This document shows, piece by piece, positions 1 to 8,763 of a DNA stretch of 64,000 nt; positions within the stretch are counted from its first letter, which is position 1, and each line of letters begins with the position of its first letter. A program made the position numbers and the translations under genes. Where the stretch lies: assembly GCF_003243465.1 (NCBI RefSeq), contig NZ_QFQZ01000002.1, positions 1-64,000 of the forward strand, written 5' to 3'. Under the pieces are notes generated by a model, which ran no database searches, was not told where the DNA came from, and saw only the letters and a list, made by a program, of their open reading frames with translations. Origin of the DNA: Caulobacter segnis. Lineage in GTDB: Bacteria; Pseudomonadota; Alphaproteobacteria; Caulobacterales; Caulobacteraceae.

Positions 1-163
1 ACGATCGCCGGCCGGACGTCCCTTCCAAGCCATCGGGTGAGATCAGTATGGGCGGGGTTTGAACGCGGATGATCCAGCGACGTGTAAAAGTGAGAAGCCG
101 TTGAAATCGTTCGGTTCGATTCCGTCTACGCGGATGATGGAGCGCCGCGAACGCTCGTACTTG
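1..163. other. Unassigned left edge with short direct repeat
   Basis: I cannot support a gene here. The segment is less GC-rich than its surroundings and carries an 11-base direct repeat, ACGCGGATGAT, at 63-73 and 128-138. Short open frames exist on both strands but they run straight into the palindromic element that follows and look spurious. A GGTTCGATTCC string near 110-122 resembles a tRNA T-loop, but no cloverleaf could be built around it. Confidence 0.3.
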
Positions 164-237
164 CCCCCTCCGCGCTGGAGCCTGCCCTCGGGCGCGCGCT
201 TCGCGCGACCCGGGGGGCGCTCCTCCCCCGGAGGGGG
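164..237. repeat. G/C-rich palindromic intergenic element (copy 1)
   Basis: Outer arms CCCCCTCC (164-171) and GGAGGGGG (230-237) are perfect inverted repeats. Inside them lies a second hairpin with CGCGCG arms around 193-207. It sits just downstream of the acyl-CoA dehydrogenase that ends at 276 on the minus strand, so it could help terminate that transcript. It is a shorter, divergent relative of the paired-hairpin elements further along the window. Confidence 0.55.
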
Positions 238-275
238 AAGAAGGAGCGCGCACGCCTTCCGCCCTCGGCCGCCCC

Positions 276-1499
276 TCACCGCCCCGTCGGCATGTCCTTG
301 AACGCCACGTCCTTGTCGACGCGGACGTCGCCCGGCAGGCCCAGGACCCGTTCGGCGATGATGTTCTTGAGGATCTCGTCGGTGCCGCCGGCGATCCGCA
401 GGCCCGGGGCCCACATCAGGCTCTGCTGGAAGGCCGCCTCGGCCGGGGCCTGGTCGGGATCGACGAGGATGCCGTACTGGTCCTCCATCTCGACGGCGGT
501 GTTGGCCAGGTCCTGCAGCTGATTGGCCGAGATGATCTTGCCGATCGAGCTTTCCGGCCCCGGAGTCTGGCCGCGCGACAGGGCGGTCATGGTGCGGAAG
601 CGGGTGAACTTCAGCCCCTCGGACTGGACGTACCAGTCAGCGAGCTTGTCGCGGAAGCCCTGGTCCTTCAGGGCCGGACCGGCGACGCCCGACAGCTCGC
701 GCGCCAGCTTCATGATCTCGCGATAGTTCGGGCCGGCCGAGCCGCCGACCGCCAGGCGCTCGTTCATCAGGGTGACCAGGGCCACCTTCCAGCCGTCGCC
801 GACCTCGCCCAGCCGTTGGCTGTCCTTGACGCGCAGGTCGGTGAAATAGACCTCGTTGAACTCGCGGCCGCCGGACATCTGGTGGATCGGCCGGCACTCG
901 ACGGCGGCGTCGCGCATGTCGATCCAGAACATGGTCAGGCCCTTGTGCTTGGGCACGTCGGGGTCCGTCCGGGTCAGCAGGATGCCGTAGTCGCAATAGT
1001 GAGCGCCGGTGGTCCAGACCTTCTGGCCGTTGATCACCCACTCGTCGCCGTCCTTGACGGCGCGGGTGCGCAGCGCGGCCACATCCGAGCCGCCGGCCGG
1101 TTCGGAGAACAGCTGGCACCAGATCTCCTCGCCGCGCACGGCCGGGCCGACGAAGCGCTTCTTGGTCTCGCCGTCGGCGAAGGCCATGACCGTCGGCACG
1201 CACATGCCCAGGCCGATCGTGAAGTAGCCATAGCCGAGGCCGGCCTTGGTCTCTTCCTGGCCGAAGATCACCGACTGGATCGGCGTGCCGCCGCCCCCGC
1301 CGATGGCCGCCGGCCAGGTAATGCAGGCATAGCCCGCCGAGGCCTTGGTCGCCTGCCAGTCCTTGGCGGCGGCCATGTGCTCGGGCGTGTTCGGCTTGAC
1401 CTCGCCCCACTTGGCGCGGTGAGCGGCGGCGTTCTCGGCCAGCCAGGCGCGGGCCTTTTCGCGATAGGCCGCTTCTTCCGGGGAGTCGTTGAAGTCCAT
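276..1499 (-). CDS. Acyl-CoA dehydrogenase family protein
   Basis: This is a cytoplasmic FAD enzyme that should oxidise an acyl-CoA thioester to the 2-enoyl-CoA and pass electrons to ETF. The 407-residue length is normal for the family. The middle-domain signature SEPAGGSDVA is visible near residue 131, followed by the usual INGQKVWTTGA strand. The C-terminal all-helical domain ends with GGTDEILKNIIAERVLGLPG. The start codon is preceded by a good AAGGAG ribosome-binding site. A second acyl-CoA dehydrogenase lies upstream on the same strand, so the two may form the paired subunits known from some steroid or branched-chain acyl-CoA dehydrogenases. The catalytic glutamate cannot be placed with certainty by eye, so the substrate is unknown. 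Confidence 0.9.
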   Translation of the reverse strand: MDFNDSPEEAAYREKARAWLAENAAAHRAKWGEVKPNTPEHMAAAKDWQATKASAGYACITWPAAIGGGGGTPIQSVIFGQEETKAGLGYGYFTIGLGMCVPTVMAFADGETKKRFVGPAVRGEEIWCQLFSEPAGGSDVAALRTRAVKDGDEWVINGQKVWTTGAHYCDYGILLTRTDPDVPKHKGLTMFWIDMRDAAVECRPIHQMSGGREFNEVYFTDLRVKDSQRLGEVGDGWKVALVTLMNERLAVGGSAGPNYREIMKLARELSGVAGPALKDQGFRDKLADWYVQSEGLKFTRFRTMTALSRGQTPGPESSIGKIISANQLQDLANTAVEMEDQYGILVDPDQAPAEAAFQQSLMWAPGLRIAGGTDEILKNIIAERVLGLPGDVRVDKDVAFKDMPTGR

Positions 1500-1512
1500 C
1501 TTCGGTCTCCTT

Positions 1513-1639
1513 CCTTCTCCCCTTGCGGGAGAAGGTGTCAGCGAAGCTGACGGATGAGGGGTTGAAAGGCCGATCCGGAAAGGTCTGAGAGACCCCTCAC
1601 CCGGCCCTCCGGGCCACCCTCTCCCGCAGGGGGAGAGGG
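1513..1639. repeat. Paired-hairpin intergenic element (copy 2)
   Basis: Two perfect hairpins bracket the element: CCTTCTCCC/GGGAGAAGG (1513-1535) and CCCTCTCCC/GGGAGAGGG (1617-1639). Between them a TGAGGGGT...ACCCCTCA pair forms a further stem. The element fills most of the gap between the two acyl-CoA dehydrogenase genes. Its layout matches copy 19624-19744 in the opposite orientation, which marks it as a dispersed element and not a private terminator. Confidence 0.8.
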
Positions 1640-1644
1640 AAACT

Positions 1645-2760
1645 CTAGGCGGCGTTCTTGCGCTCCAGCTCCGATACCAGCCGTTCCTTCCAGACCTTGG
1701 GCGCGCCGGCGACCAGGCTGAGCTGCCGCGAGCGGCGGTAGTAGAGGTGGCAGTCGACGTCCCAGGTGAAGCCCATGCCGCCGTGGACCTGGATGTTCTC
1801 CTTGCTGGCGAACCAGAAGGCCTCGGACGCGGCGATCCGCGCCGCCGACGCCGCGATCGGCAACTCCGGCGCGTCGTCGTTCAGGGCCCAGGCGCCGTAA
1901 TAGGCGTTGGAGCGGGCGACCTCGTTCTTGACGTACATGTCGGCCAGCTTGTGCTTGATGGCCTGGTAGCCGGCGATCACGCGGCCGAAGGCGTAGCGGC
2001 CCAGGGCGTATTCGCGCGCCATCTCCAGGCAGCGGTCGGCGCCGCCCAGTTGCTCGAAGGCCAGTAGCACGGCGGCGCGATCGAGGATCGCCTGGACGAC
2101 CTCGAAGCCCGCGCCCGCGTCGCCCACCCGCTCGGCGGCCGCGCCGGCGAAGGTCAGCTTGGCGACGCTGCGGGTCGGGTCGAGGCTCTTCAGCGTCTCG
2201 CGGGTGACGCCCGCGCCGGTCAGGTCGACGAGGAACAGGCCCGGGCGGCCGCCCTCGCTGGCCAGCACCAGGGCGACGCCCGCGACGTCGCCGTCGGTGA
2301 CCGGGATCTTGGTTCCGGTGAGCTTGCCGCCCTCGACGCGGCATTGAAGCGTGGCGGGCCCCACCACGCCGGGCCCTTCCGAGGTCGCGAGGCAGCCGAT
2401 CAGCTCGCCGGCGGCCACGCGCGGCAGGATCGACGCCTTCTGGGCGTCCGAGCCGAACGCCATGATCCCTTCGGCCAGGACATAGACGGTCGAGGCGAAC
2501 GGGATCGGCGCGACGGCGCGGCCCAGCTCCTCGGCGATGGCGCACAGTTCGACGCGACCCAGGCCAAGCCCCCCGAACTCTTCCGGGATCGAGGCGCCCA
2601 GCCAGCCCTGCTCGGCCACGCCCTTCCAGAGCTTCTCGTCGAAGGCGCGTTCGGGATTGTCGAGCACGCCGCGCACGACGGCGACGTCGCAATGGGCGGC
2701 GAGGAACTTGCGCGCCTCGTCCTTCAGGAACTTCTGGTCGTCCGAATAGTCGAAATCCAC
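1645..2760 (-). CDS. Acyl-CoA dehydrogenase family protein
   Basis: A second, shorter acyl-CoA dehydrogenase of 371 residues. I chose the GTG start at 2760 because GGGAGG lies just upstream and the protein then begins DFDYSDDQKFLKDEA, a typical first helix of the family; a longer frame reaches 2805. The C-terminal part contains VHGGMGFTWD followed by HLYYRRSRQL, a segment common in this group. The canonical SEPxGGSD loop is degenerate (TSEGPGVVG), as often seen in the non-catalytic or divergent partner of a two-subunit dehydrogenase. It lies upstream of the 276-1499 gene on the same strand, and a repeat element separates the two. The pairing as a heteromeric enzyme is inference. Confidence 0.87.
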   Translation of the reverse strand: MDFDYSDDQKFLKDEARKFLAAHCDVAVVRGVLDNPERAFDEKLWKGVAEQGWLGASIPEEFGGLGLGRVELCAIAEELGRAVAPIPFASTVYVLAEGIMAFGSDAQKASILPRVAAGELIGCLATSEGPGVVGPATLQCRVEGGKLTGTKIPVTDGDVAGVALVLASEGGRPGLFLVDLTGAGVTRETLKSLDPTRSVAKLTFAGAAAERVGDAGAGFEVVQAILDRAAVLLAFEQLGGADRCLEMAREYALGRYAFGRVIAGYQAIKHKLADMYVKNEVARSNAYYGAWALNDDAPELPIAASAARIAASEAFWFASKENIQVHGGMGFTWDVDCHLYYRRSRQLSLVAGAPKVWKERLVSELERKNAA

Positions 2761-2970
2761 TGGATCCTCCCTGGACCGGGCTCTTTCGGCCGGCCTCGGG
2801 AGCACACTGAACGACGTTCACGCGAAGGGAAAGCTTGCCCCGGCGTCAAGAATTTGCGGGCGCTCGGCGCGGGAGGCGGGGTCGCCGCCCCAGTCCGGAT
2901 TTGATCAATTCGACCGTTCTCGCCATGCGGGATGCTGGCGAAAACGGTCCCGGAGGCTTAGCTAGGAAAC

Positions 2971-5562
2971 ATGCGCACCGACACGCCTCAGCCCATCCGG
3001 TTGGCTGACTATCGCCCCTTCCCGTTCGCGATCGAGACGACGCGGCTGGAGTTTGACCTGCATCCCTCGGCGACCCGCGTGCGGGCCGAGCTGGCGGTGC
3101 GCCGGACGGGCGCCGGGGGCGAGCCGCTGGTGCTGAACGGCGAGCGGCTGAAGCTGCTCTCCGTGGCGATCGACGGCCAGCCGCTGAGCGCCAACCAGTA
3201 CCTGGCGGACGCCGAGCACCTGACGATCCCCGAGACGCCCGACCAGTTCGTGCTGACGACCGAGGTCGAGATCGATCCGCAGGCGAACAAGGCGCTGACC
3301 GGCCTCTACATGTCCGGCGGCCGCTTCTGCACCCAGTGCGAGGCCGAGGGCTTCCGCACCATCACCTACTTCCCCGACCGCCCCGACGTCCTGAGCCGCT
3401 TTAGCGTTCGGATCGAGGCCGACGGCCACCTGCCGCACCTGCTGAGCAACGGCAATCCCGTGGCGCAAGGTTCGCTGGAAGGCGCGCGCCACTTCGCCGA
3501 GTGGGTCGATCCCTTCCCCAAGCCCTCTTACCTGTTCGCCCTGGTGGCCGGCGACCTCGACGTGGTGAGCGATCACTTCGTGACCATGAGCGGTCGCCAG
3601 GTGACGCTGAAGATCTTCGTCGACCCCGGCCAAGCCGCCCGCGCGGCCTATGCGCTGGACAGCCTCAAGCGCGCCATGACGTGGGACGAGGAAGCCTTTG
3701 GCCGCGAGTACGACCTCGACCTGTTCATGATCGTCGCCGTGCGCGACTTCAACTTCGGGGCGATGGAGAACAAGGGGCTGAACATCTTCAACAGCTCCCT
3801 GCTGCTGGCCGACGCCAAGACCGCCACCGACGCCGACTTCGAGCGGATCGAGGCCGTGGTCGCCCACGAGTACTTCCATAACTGGACCGGCAACCGCATC
3901 ACCTGCCGCGACTGGTTCCAGCTGTGCCTGAAGGAAGGCTTCACGGTCTTCCGCGACCAGAGCTTCAGCGCCGACATGCGCGGGGCGGCGGTGCAGCGGA
4001 TCAAGGACGTCCGCGCCCTCCGCGCGCGGCAGTTCGCCGAGGACGCCGGTCCCCTGGCCCATCCGGTCCGCCCGTCCAGCTATCTGAAGATCGACAACTT
4101 CTACACCGCGACGATCTACGAGAAGGGCTCGGAGATCATCCGGATGCTGAAGACCATCCTGGGGGCCAAGGCGTTCCGCCAGGGCTGCGATCTCTATTTC
4201 TCGCGCCACGATGGTGAAGCGACCACGGTCGAAGCCTTCATCGCCTGCTTCGCCGAGGCGTCGGCCCGGGATCTGTCGCAGTTCTTCGCCTGGTACGAAC
4301 AGGCCGGCACGCCCTCGGTGACGATCGCCAGCGACTATGACGCCGAGGCGAAGGCGCTGACCCTGACCCTCCGCCAGTCGACGGCGCCGACCCCGGGCCA
4401 GCCCAGCAAGCGCCCCCTGCCGATCCCGGTCGCCATCGGCCTGCTCTCGCACGAGGGCCAGAGCCTGCGGGACACCGAGGTCGTGCTGCTGGACCGCGAG
4501 GAGATGACGGTGCGCTGGGAGGGCGTGGCCGAGACGCCCGTCCTGTCGGCCCTGCGCGGCTTCTCGGCGCCGGTCAACCTGACCACGGACGCGCGCCCCT
4601 CGGACCGCTACGTGCTGTTCGGCGCCGATCCGGACCTGTTCAACCGGTGGGAAGCCGGCCAGACCCTGGCGCGCGACCTGATCCTGGCCCGGGCCGGCGG
4701 ATCGCCCGACGAGGTCGGCGAGGAGCGCTACGCGCAGGCCCTGGGCCAGGCCCTGGTCGATGACGCCGCCGAGCCGGCGTTCAAGGCCCTGCTGCTTAGC
4801 CTGCCCTCGGAGCCCGACCTGACGCTGATGGCCGAACCGGCCGATCCCCTGGCCCTGCACGCGGCGCGCGACGCCCTGCGCCTGCGGATCGCCGTGCACC
4901 TGGGCGACCTGCTGCGCCGGCTGCATGGCGAGATGCAGAGCGGCGAGGCGTTCTCCGCCGACGCCGAGGCCGCCGGCCGGCGCGCGCTGCGCAACGCCTG
5001 CGCCGACACGCTGGCGGCCGATCCGCACGACGAAAACCTCTCGCGCCTGGAGGGCCACTACAAGGCCTCGCGCAACATGACCGACATGATCGGCGGCCTC
5101 TATCCGCTGGTCTGCGTGGGCGGCGAGGCGCGCGAGCGGGCGCTGTCCAGCTTCTATACGGCCTGGGCCACCGAACCGCTGGTGCTCGACAAGTGGTTCT
5201 CGATCCAGGCGCGGGACCCGAACCCCGACGTCCTGGATCGGGTGATCGCCCTGACCGCCCACCCGGCGTTCGAACCCACCAACCCCAACCGGCTGCGGGC
5301 CCTGGTCTCGACCCTGGCCAACTTCAATCCCGCGCGCTTCCACGATCCCAGCGGCGCCGGCTACCGCTTCCTGGCCGACCAGATCCTGGCTGTGGACCGG
5401 TTCAACCCGATGACGGCGGCGCGCCTGGTCGAGCCTCTGGGGGCCTGGCGGCGATTCAAGCCCGAGTTGGGCGCGCTGATGCGGCAAGAACTGGAGCGCA
5501 TCGCGGCTCATCCAGACCTGTCGAAAAACGTTCTGGAACTGGTCACCAAGTCCCTGACCTAA
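2971..5562 (+). CDS. pepN: Aminopeptidase N (M1 family)
   Basis: A cytosolic zinc aminopeptidase that removes N-terminal residues from peptides. The 863-residue length and layout fit the bacterial PepN branch. The substrate-recognition motif GAMEN is followed by the zinc site HEYFH with ligands H299 and H303, catalytic E300 and third ligand E322 (LKEGF). An N-terminal beta domain and a long C-terminal helical domain are present, the latter starting DRYVLFGADPDLFNRWEAGQ. The ATG is preceded by TAGGAA. The gene is followed after 115 bases by pleC in the same direction. A long antisense frame covers almost the entire gene but is a codon-bias shadow. Confidence 0.97.
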   Translation: MRTDTPQPIRLADYRPFPFAIETTRLEFDLHPSATRVRAELAVRRTGAGGEPLVLNGERLKLLSVAIDGQPLSANQYLADAEHLTIPETPDQFVLTTEVEIDPQANKALTGLYMSGGRFCTQCEAEGFRTITYFPDRPDVLSRFSVRIEADGHLPHLLSNGNPVAQGSLEGARHFAEWVDPFPKPSYLFALVAGDLDVVSDHFVTMSGRQVTLKIFVDPGQAARAAYALDSLKRAMTWDEEAFGREYDLDLFMIVAVRDFNFGAMENKGLNIFNSSLLLADAKTATDADFERIEAVVAHEYFHNWTGNRITCRDWFQLCLKEGFTVFRDQSFSADMRGAAVQRIKDVRALRARQFAEDAGPLAHPVRPSSYLKIDNFYTATIYEKGSEIIRMLKTILGAKAFRQGCDLYFSRHDGEATTVEAFIACFAEASARDLSQFFAWYEQAGTPSVTIASDYDAEAKALTLTLRQSTAPTPGQPSKRPLPIPVAIGLLSHEGQSLRDTEVVLLDREEMTVRWEGVAETPVLSALRGFSAPVNLTTDARPSDRYVLFGADPDLFNRWEAGQTLARDLILARAGGSPDEVGEERYAQALGQALVDDAAEPAFKALLLSLPSEPDLTLMAEPADPLALHAARDALRLRIAVHLGDLLRRLHGEMQSGEAFSADAEAAGRRALRNACADTLAADPHDENLSRLEGHYKASRNMTDMIGGLYPLVCVGGEARERALSSFYTAWATEPLVLDKWFSIQARDPNPDVLDRVIALTAHPAFEPTNPNRLRALVSTLANFNPARFHDPSGAGYRFLADQILAVDRFNPMTAARLVEPLGAWRRFKPELGALMRQELERIAAHPDLSKNVLELVTKSLT

Positions 5563-5633
5563 GATCAGCGAACGGCGAAACGCGACGTTGTTGCGACCAA
5601 TACGCCCACGCCGCCGGATTTGACGGTTCGGCG

Positions 5634-5664
5634 GTGACGGCCCCCTGGCCCGTAAGCTAGATTC
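5634..5664 (+). promoter_or_regulatory. Candidate housekeeping promoter for pleC
   Basis: GTGACGG (5634-5640) and GCTAGATT (5656-5663) resemble the Caulobacter sigma-73 consensus TTGACGS and GCTANAWC, but the 15-base spacer is slightly longer than the usual 10-14. Transcription would start near 5670, which suits a pleC start at 5708-5714 better than the GTG at 5678. Confidence 0.35.
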
Positions 5665-5707
5665 ATCGTCTGGCGAAGTGACTCGCCGGGGATGGTCCAC
5701 GGGAGTC

Positions 5708-8239
5708 GTGCGTTTGAGTGCAGGCGGGGCGAGACACGGGGGGACGGCCAGGGCCGGACCAACCGCACCCGCAGCCTTGAGGGTGCGTCGCGCCCACGCG
5801 CCCTCCCAGGCCTTCATCCGGATCGCGATCCTGTCGGCCCTGGTCCTGTTGGCCGTCTATACGGGCTTTGGCCTTAAGCGGATCCAGGAGGATTTCGACC
5901 GCGCCCAGCCCGGCGCGCTGTCGCCCGCCGCCAAGGCCGGCCTGATCGCCGGCCGGCTGGAAACAAGTCTCGCCGCGCAGCGCGCCGGCCTGTCGGCCGC
6001 CTCGGACCTGCTGGCGCACGATCCCGCCGCCACCGCGGTCGCCGCGGGCGTCGCCCTGCGCGCCGCCGGCGGCGAGGCCCTCGCCGTGGCCGTCGTCAGC
6101 CCTGAGGAGATCCTCGCCGTCGCCGGACAGGACGGAGCGGCCGACTGGCTGGCGGCCGCCCGGGCGGCCCAGGCCTCGGGCCAGCCCGCCTGGACGGGCG
6201 CCGTCGGCGCGCCCGGACGGCTGTACCTCGCCAGGCGCGCCTGGCTTGGCCCGACCCCCGTCATGCTGGTCGCCAGCAGCGCCCCCGCCCGTCTTCTCGA
6301 CGCGCCGCCGGCCGGCGAAAGCAGCGCGCTGGCCCTGGCCGACGGCGCGCTGGTCGCCGGGCGTGGCCTTGGCCAGGGTGCGCGCGGGCTGAGCCAGGCC
6401 TTCGCCCTGAAGCCGGCGGATCTGCGGCGCGCCCGCAGCGACCTGAAGGGCCGCGCGGGGGACGGCGCGCCGCTGGACATCGCCGTGACGCCCGTGGCCG
6501 GCGGCGCTCTGGCCGTGCTCTTCGCGGTTCCCGACGTCGGCGTCGCGGCCGAGAAAAGCGCCCTGAACCTGCTGATCCCGCTGGCCGCCGCCATCGCCCT
6601 GGCCCTGATCCTGGTGATCCAGAGCCGGAAGTCCGAGGTGGCGCAGCGCGAGTTCATCGACAGCGAGCAGCGCTTCCGCCGGGCGGTGGAAGCGGCGCGT
6701 TGCGGAATCTGGGAGTGGGACCTGAACGCCGACCAGGTGTTCCTGTCGGACGTGACGGGCGCGATGCTGGGCTGGGGCGGCGGCGGCGTGGTCTCGGGCC
6801 AGGAGCTGCTCGACCGCATCGCGCCGGACCACCGCGACCGGCTGAGGCAGGCGCTGGTCAACGCCGCCGTGAATGGCGCCTTCGACTTTTCGTTCCGCGT
6901 GCCGGCCTCCGCCGAAGGACGGCGGTCGCTATGGATCGACGCGCGCGGCCAGGCCTTTGGAAAGCCGCGGGCCGACGGCTACGCCCGCATCATCGGCGTG
7001 GCGCTGGACGTCACCGAGGAGCGCGTCGCCCAGGCCCGCGCCCAGGCGGCCGAGAGCCGGCTGCGCGACGCCATCGAGAGCGTCTCCGAGGCCTTCGTGC
7101 TGTGGGACCGCTATGGCCGGCTGCTGATGTGCAACCACAGCTACCGGAACGTCTTCTCCCTCGACCCCGCCCTGCTGAAGCCAGGCGCGTCGCGGGCCGA
7201 GGTCAACCGCCACGCGGCCCTCGCCATCCGGCAGAGCCATGCCCCCCCGGAGGGCGCCAAGGGCGTGCGCGAGGTCGAGCTGAAGGACGGCCGCTGGATC
7301 CAGATCAGCGAACGCCGCACGGCCGAAGGCGGCTTGGTGATGACGGCGGCCGACATCACGGCGATCAAGACCCAGGACGAGGCCCGCCGCCTCAACGAGG
7401 AGCAGCTGCAAAGCGCCGTCGCCGGCCTTGAGCGCAGCCAGGAGCAGCTGGCCGAGCTGGCCCGCAAGTACGAGACCGAGAAGGTGCGCGCCGAAAGCGC
7501 CAATCGGGCCAAGAGCGAGTTCCTCGCCAACATGTCCCACGAGCTGCGCACGCCGCTGAACGCCATCAACGGCTTCTCCGAAATCATGATGAACGAGATG
7601 TTCGGTCCGCTGGGCGACGAGCGCTATCGCGGCTACAGCCAGGACATCCATTCGTCCGGCCAGCACCTGCTGGCCCTGATCAACGACATCCTCGACATGT
7701 CGAAGATCGAGGCCGGCAAGATGAACCTGCGGTTCGAGCCGATGCACATGGAGGACGTCGCCGAGGACGCCGTGCGGCTGGTGCGCAACCGGGCCGAGGC
7801 CGCCGGGCTTGTCCTGCGCATCGACTTCCCGCCCCTGCCCGAGATCGAGGCCGACTATCGCGCGATCAAGCAGGTGCTGCTGAACCTGTTGTCCAACGCG
7901 ATCAAGTTCACCCCGCGGGCCGGCATGATCACCCTGAGCGCCGAGATCCGGCGCGATCCGTTCGGCGACATGGTCCGGGTGTCGGTCGCCGACACCGGCA
8001 TCGGCATCGCCAAGGAAGACCTGGCGCGCCTGGCCCGGCCCTTCGAGCAGGTGGAAAGCCAGTTCTCCAAGACCACCCAGGGCACCGGCCTTGGCCTGGC
8101 CCTGACCAAGTCGCTGATCAGCATGCACGAAGGCGTGCTGGACATGGCCTCCACGCCCGGCGAAGGCACGACGGTTAGCTTCGCCCTGCCGCTGCGCCAG
8201 AGCGAACACGGGCTTCCCCGAAACTTCGTCGCGGCCTAG
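5708..8239 (+). CDS. pleC: PleC-like histidine kinase/phosphatase controlling cell fate
   Basis: A membrane sensor kinase. In Caulobacter PleC localises to the flagellated pole and acts as phosphatase or kinase on DivK and PleD. With the GTG start at 5708 it has 843 residues, almost the known PleC length of 842; GTG 5678 and TTG 5714 are alternatives. Two membrane segments (about 36-54 and 284-305) flank a roughly 230-residue periplasmic domain. Two PAS domains follow, then the HisKA motif MSHELRTPLNAINGFSE with phospho-acceptor near H611, the N-box NLLSNAIKFTP, and ATP-lid motifs DTGIGI and GTGLGLALTKSL. The kinase core agrees with what I remember of PleC, including MMNEMFGPLGDERYRGY, which is the main reason for naming it. 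A DivJ-like paralogue is the main alternative but lacks this sensor layout. Confidence 0.9.
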   Translation: MRLSAGGARHGGTARAGPTAPAALRVRRAHAPSQAFIRIAILSALVLLAVYTGFGLKRIQEDFDRAQPGALSPAAKAGLIAGRLETSLAAQRAGLSAASDLLAHDPAATAVAAGVALRAAGGEALAVAVVSPEEILAVAGQDGAADWLAAARAAQASGQPAWTGAVGAPGRLYLARRAWLGPTPVMLVASSAPARLLDAPPAGESSALALADGALVAGRGLGQGARGLSQAFALKPADLRRARSDLKGRAGDGAPLDIAVTPVAGGALAVLFAVPDVGVAAEKSALNLLIPLAAAIALALILVIQSRKSEVAQREFIDSEQRFRRAVEAARCGIWEWDLNADQVFLSDVTGAMLGWGGGGVVSGQELLDRIAPDHRDRLRQALVNAAVNGAFDFSFRVPASAEGRRSLWIDARGQAFGKPRADGYARIIGVALDVTEERVAQARAQAAESRLRDAIESVSEAFVLWDRYGRLLMCNHSYRNVFSLDPALLKPGASRAEVNRHAALAIRQSHAPPEGAKGVREVELKDGRWIQISERRTAEGGLVMTAADITAIKTQDEARRLNEEQLQSAVAGLERSQEQLAELARKYETEKVRAESANRAKSEFLANMSHELRTPLNAINGFSEIMMNEMFGPLGDERYRGYSQDIHSSGQHLLALINDILDMSKIEAGKMNLRFEPMHMEDVAEDAVRLVRNRAEAAGLVLRIDFPPLPEIEADYRAIKQVLLNLLSNAIKFTPRAGMITLSAEIRRDPFGDMVRVSVADTGIGIAKEDLARLARPFEQVESQFSKTTQGTGLGLALTKSLISMHEGVLDMASTPGEGTTVSFALPLRQSEHGLPRNFVAA

Positions 8240-8383
8240 ACAAAAGGCTGAAATATTACTTTCCCGTCAGAAGCTTAAATCGATGTCATGACGCCGTCTT
8301 AACGGGTGTTCGGCGCCCGCCAGGACTACACCTCTACTCAACAGGCCGCGCCACGCGGTCGGATCGAAGAGAGGGAACACGTC

Positions 8384-8731
8384 ATGAGCAAGATCGTAAG
8401 CCGCGTCGCCGCCGTCGCCGCCCTGGCCCTCGCGGCCACCCCGATTATCGGCCTCACCGCCGCCCACGCCGCCGAAAGCCAGCAGGTCGTTTCGCGTATT
8501 CCGGTCGGCGACCTGCGCCTTTCCAATCCCGCCGACGCGCGCGAGTTCACCCGCCGCGCCCAGCTGGCGGCCAAGCGCGCCTGTGGCGATCAAAGCCTGC
8601 GCGGCCTGTCGCTGCGCGCCTGCCTGATGGACTTCAATGAGGACCTGCAGGCCGCTCTCAGCGAAAAGCAGGTCTCCGACCTGGTGATCGCCCAGCGCGC
8701 CGGCGCCAACATCAAGCTGGCGACGAACTAG
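8384..8731 (+). CDS. UrcA family protein, exported
   Basis: A small 115-residue protein with an N-terminal signal peptide (ATPIIGLTAAHAAES, cleavage probably after AHA). The mature part contains the UrcA-family pattern: a VPVGDLRLSNPADAREF-like stretch, RRAQLAAKRACG, and a second cysteine in RACLMD, so a disulfide is likely in the periplasm. ATG 8384 is chosen because GAGGGA precedes it and the signal peptide then starts correctly; an upstream in-frame start at 8306 adds an unlikely hydrophilic leader. UrcA proteins are common and often multicopy in Caulobacterales and sphingomonads, but their function is unknown. The gene stands alone downstream of pleC. Confidence 0.82.
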   Translation: MSKIVSRVAAVAALALAATPIIGLTAAHAAESQQVVSRIPVGDLRLSNPADAREFTRRAQLAAKRACGDQSLRGLSLRACLMDFNEDLQAALSEKQVSDLVIAQRAGANIKLATN

Positions 8732-8738
8732 GACGGCG

Positions 8739-8753
8739 CGGCTTCAAAAGCCG
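8739..8753. terminator. Small hairpin between convergent genes
   Basis: CGGCTT-CAA-AAGCCG forms a tight six-pair hairpin between the UrcA gene and the convergent NUDIX gene. It has no T-run, so a role as a bidirectional terminator is only a possibility. Confidence 0.3.
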
Positions 8754-8763
8754 TAACGCGGCC

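Noticed and set aside
100..125. Partial tRNA suggested by GGTTCGATTCC
   Set aside because: No matching acceptor or anticodon arms could be formed on either strand.
2962..5817. 951-residue open frame antisense to pepN
   Set aside because: It mirrors pepN codon positions, is rich in Arg/Gly/Gln/Val in the manner of shadow frames, and pepN itself has complete catalytic motifs.
6929..8209. 426-residue frame antisense to pleC
   Set aside because: Overlaps the kinase core entirely; no recognisable domain and shadow-like composition.
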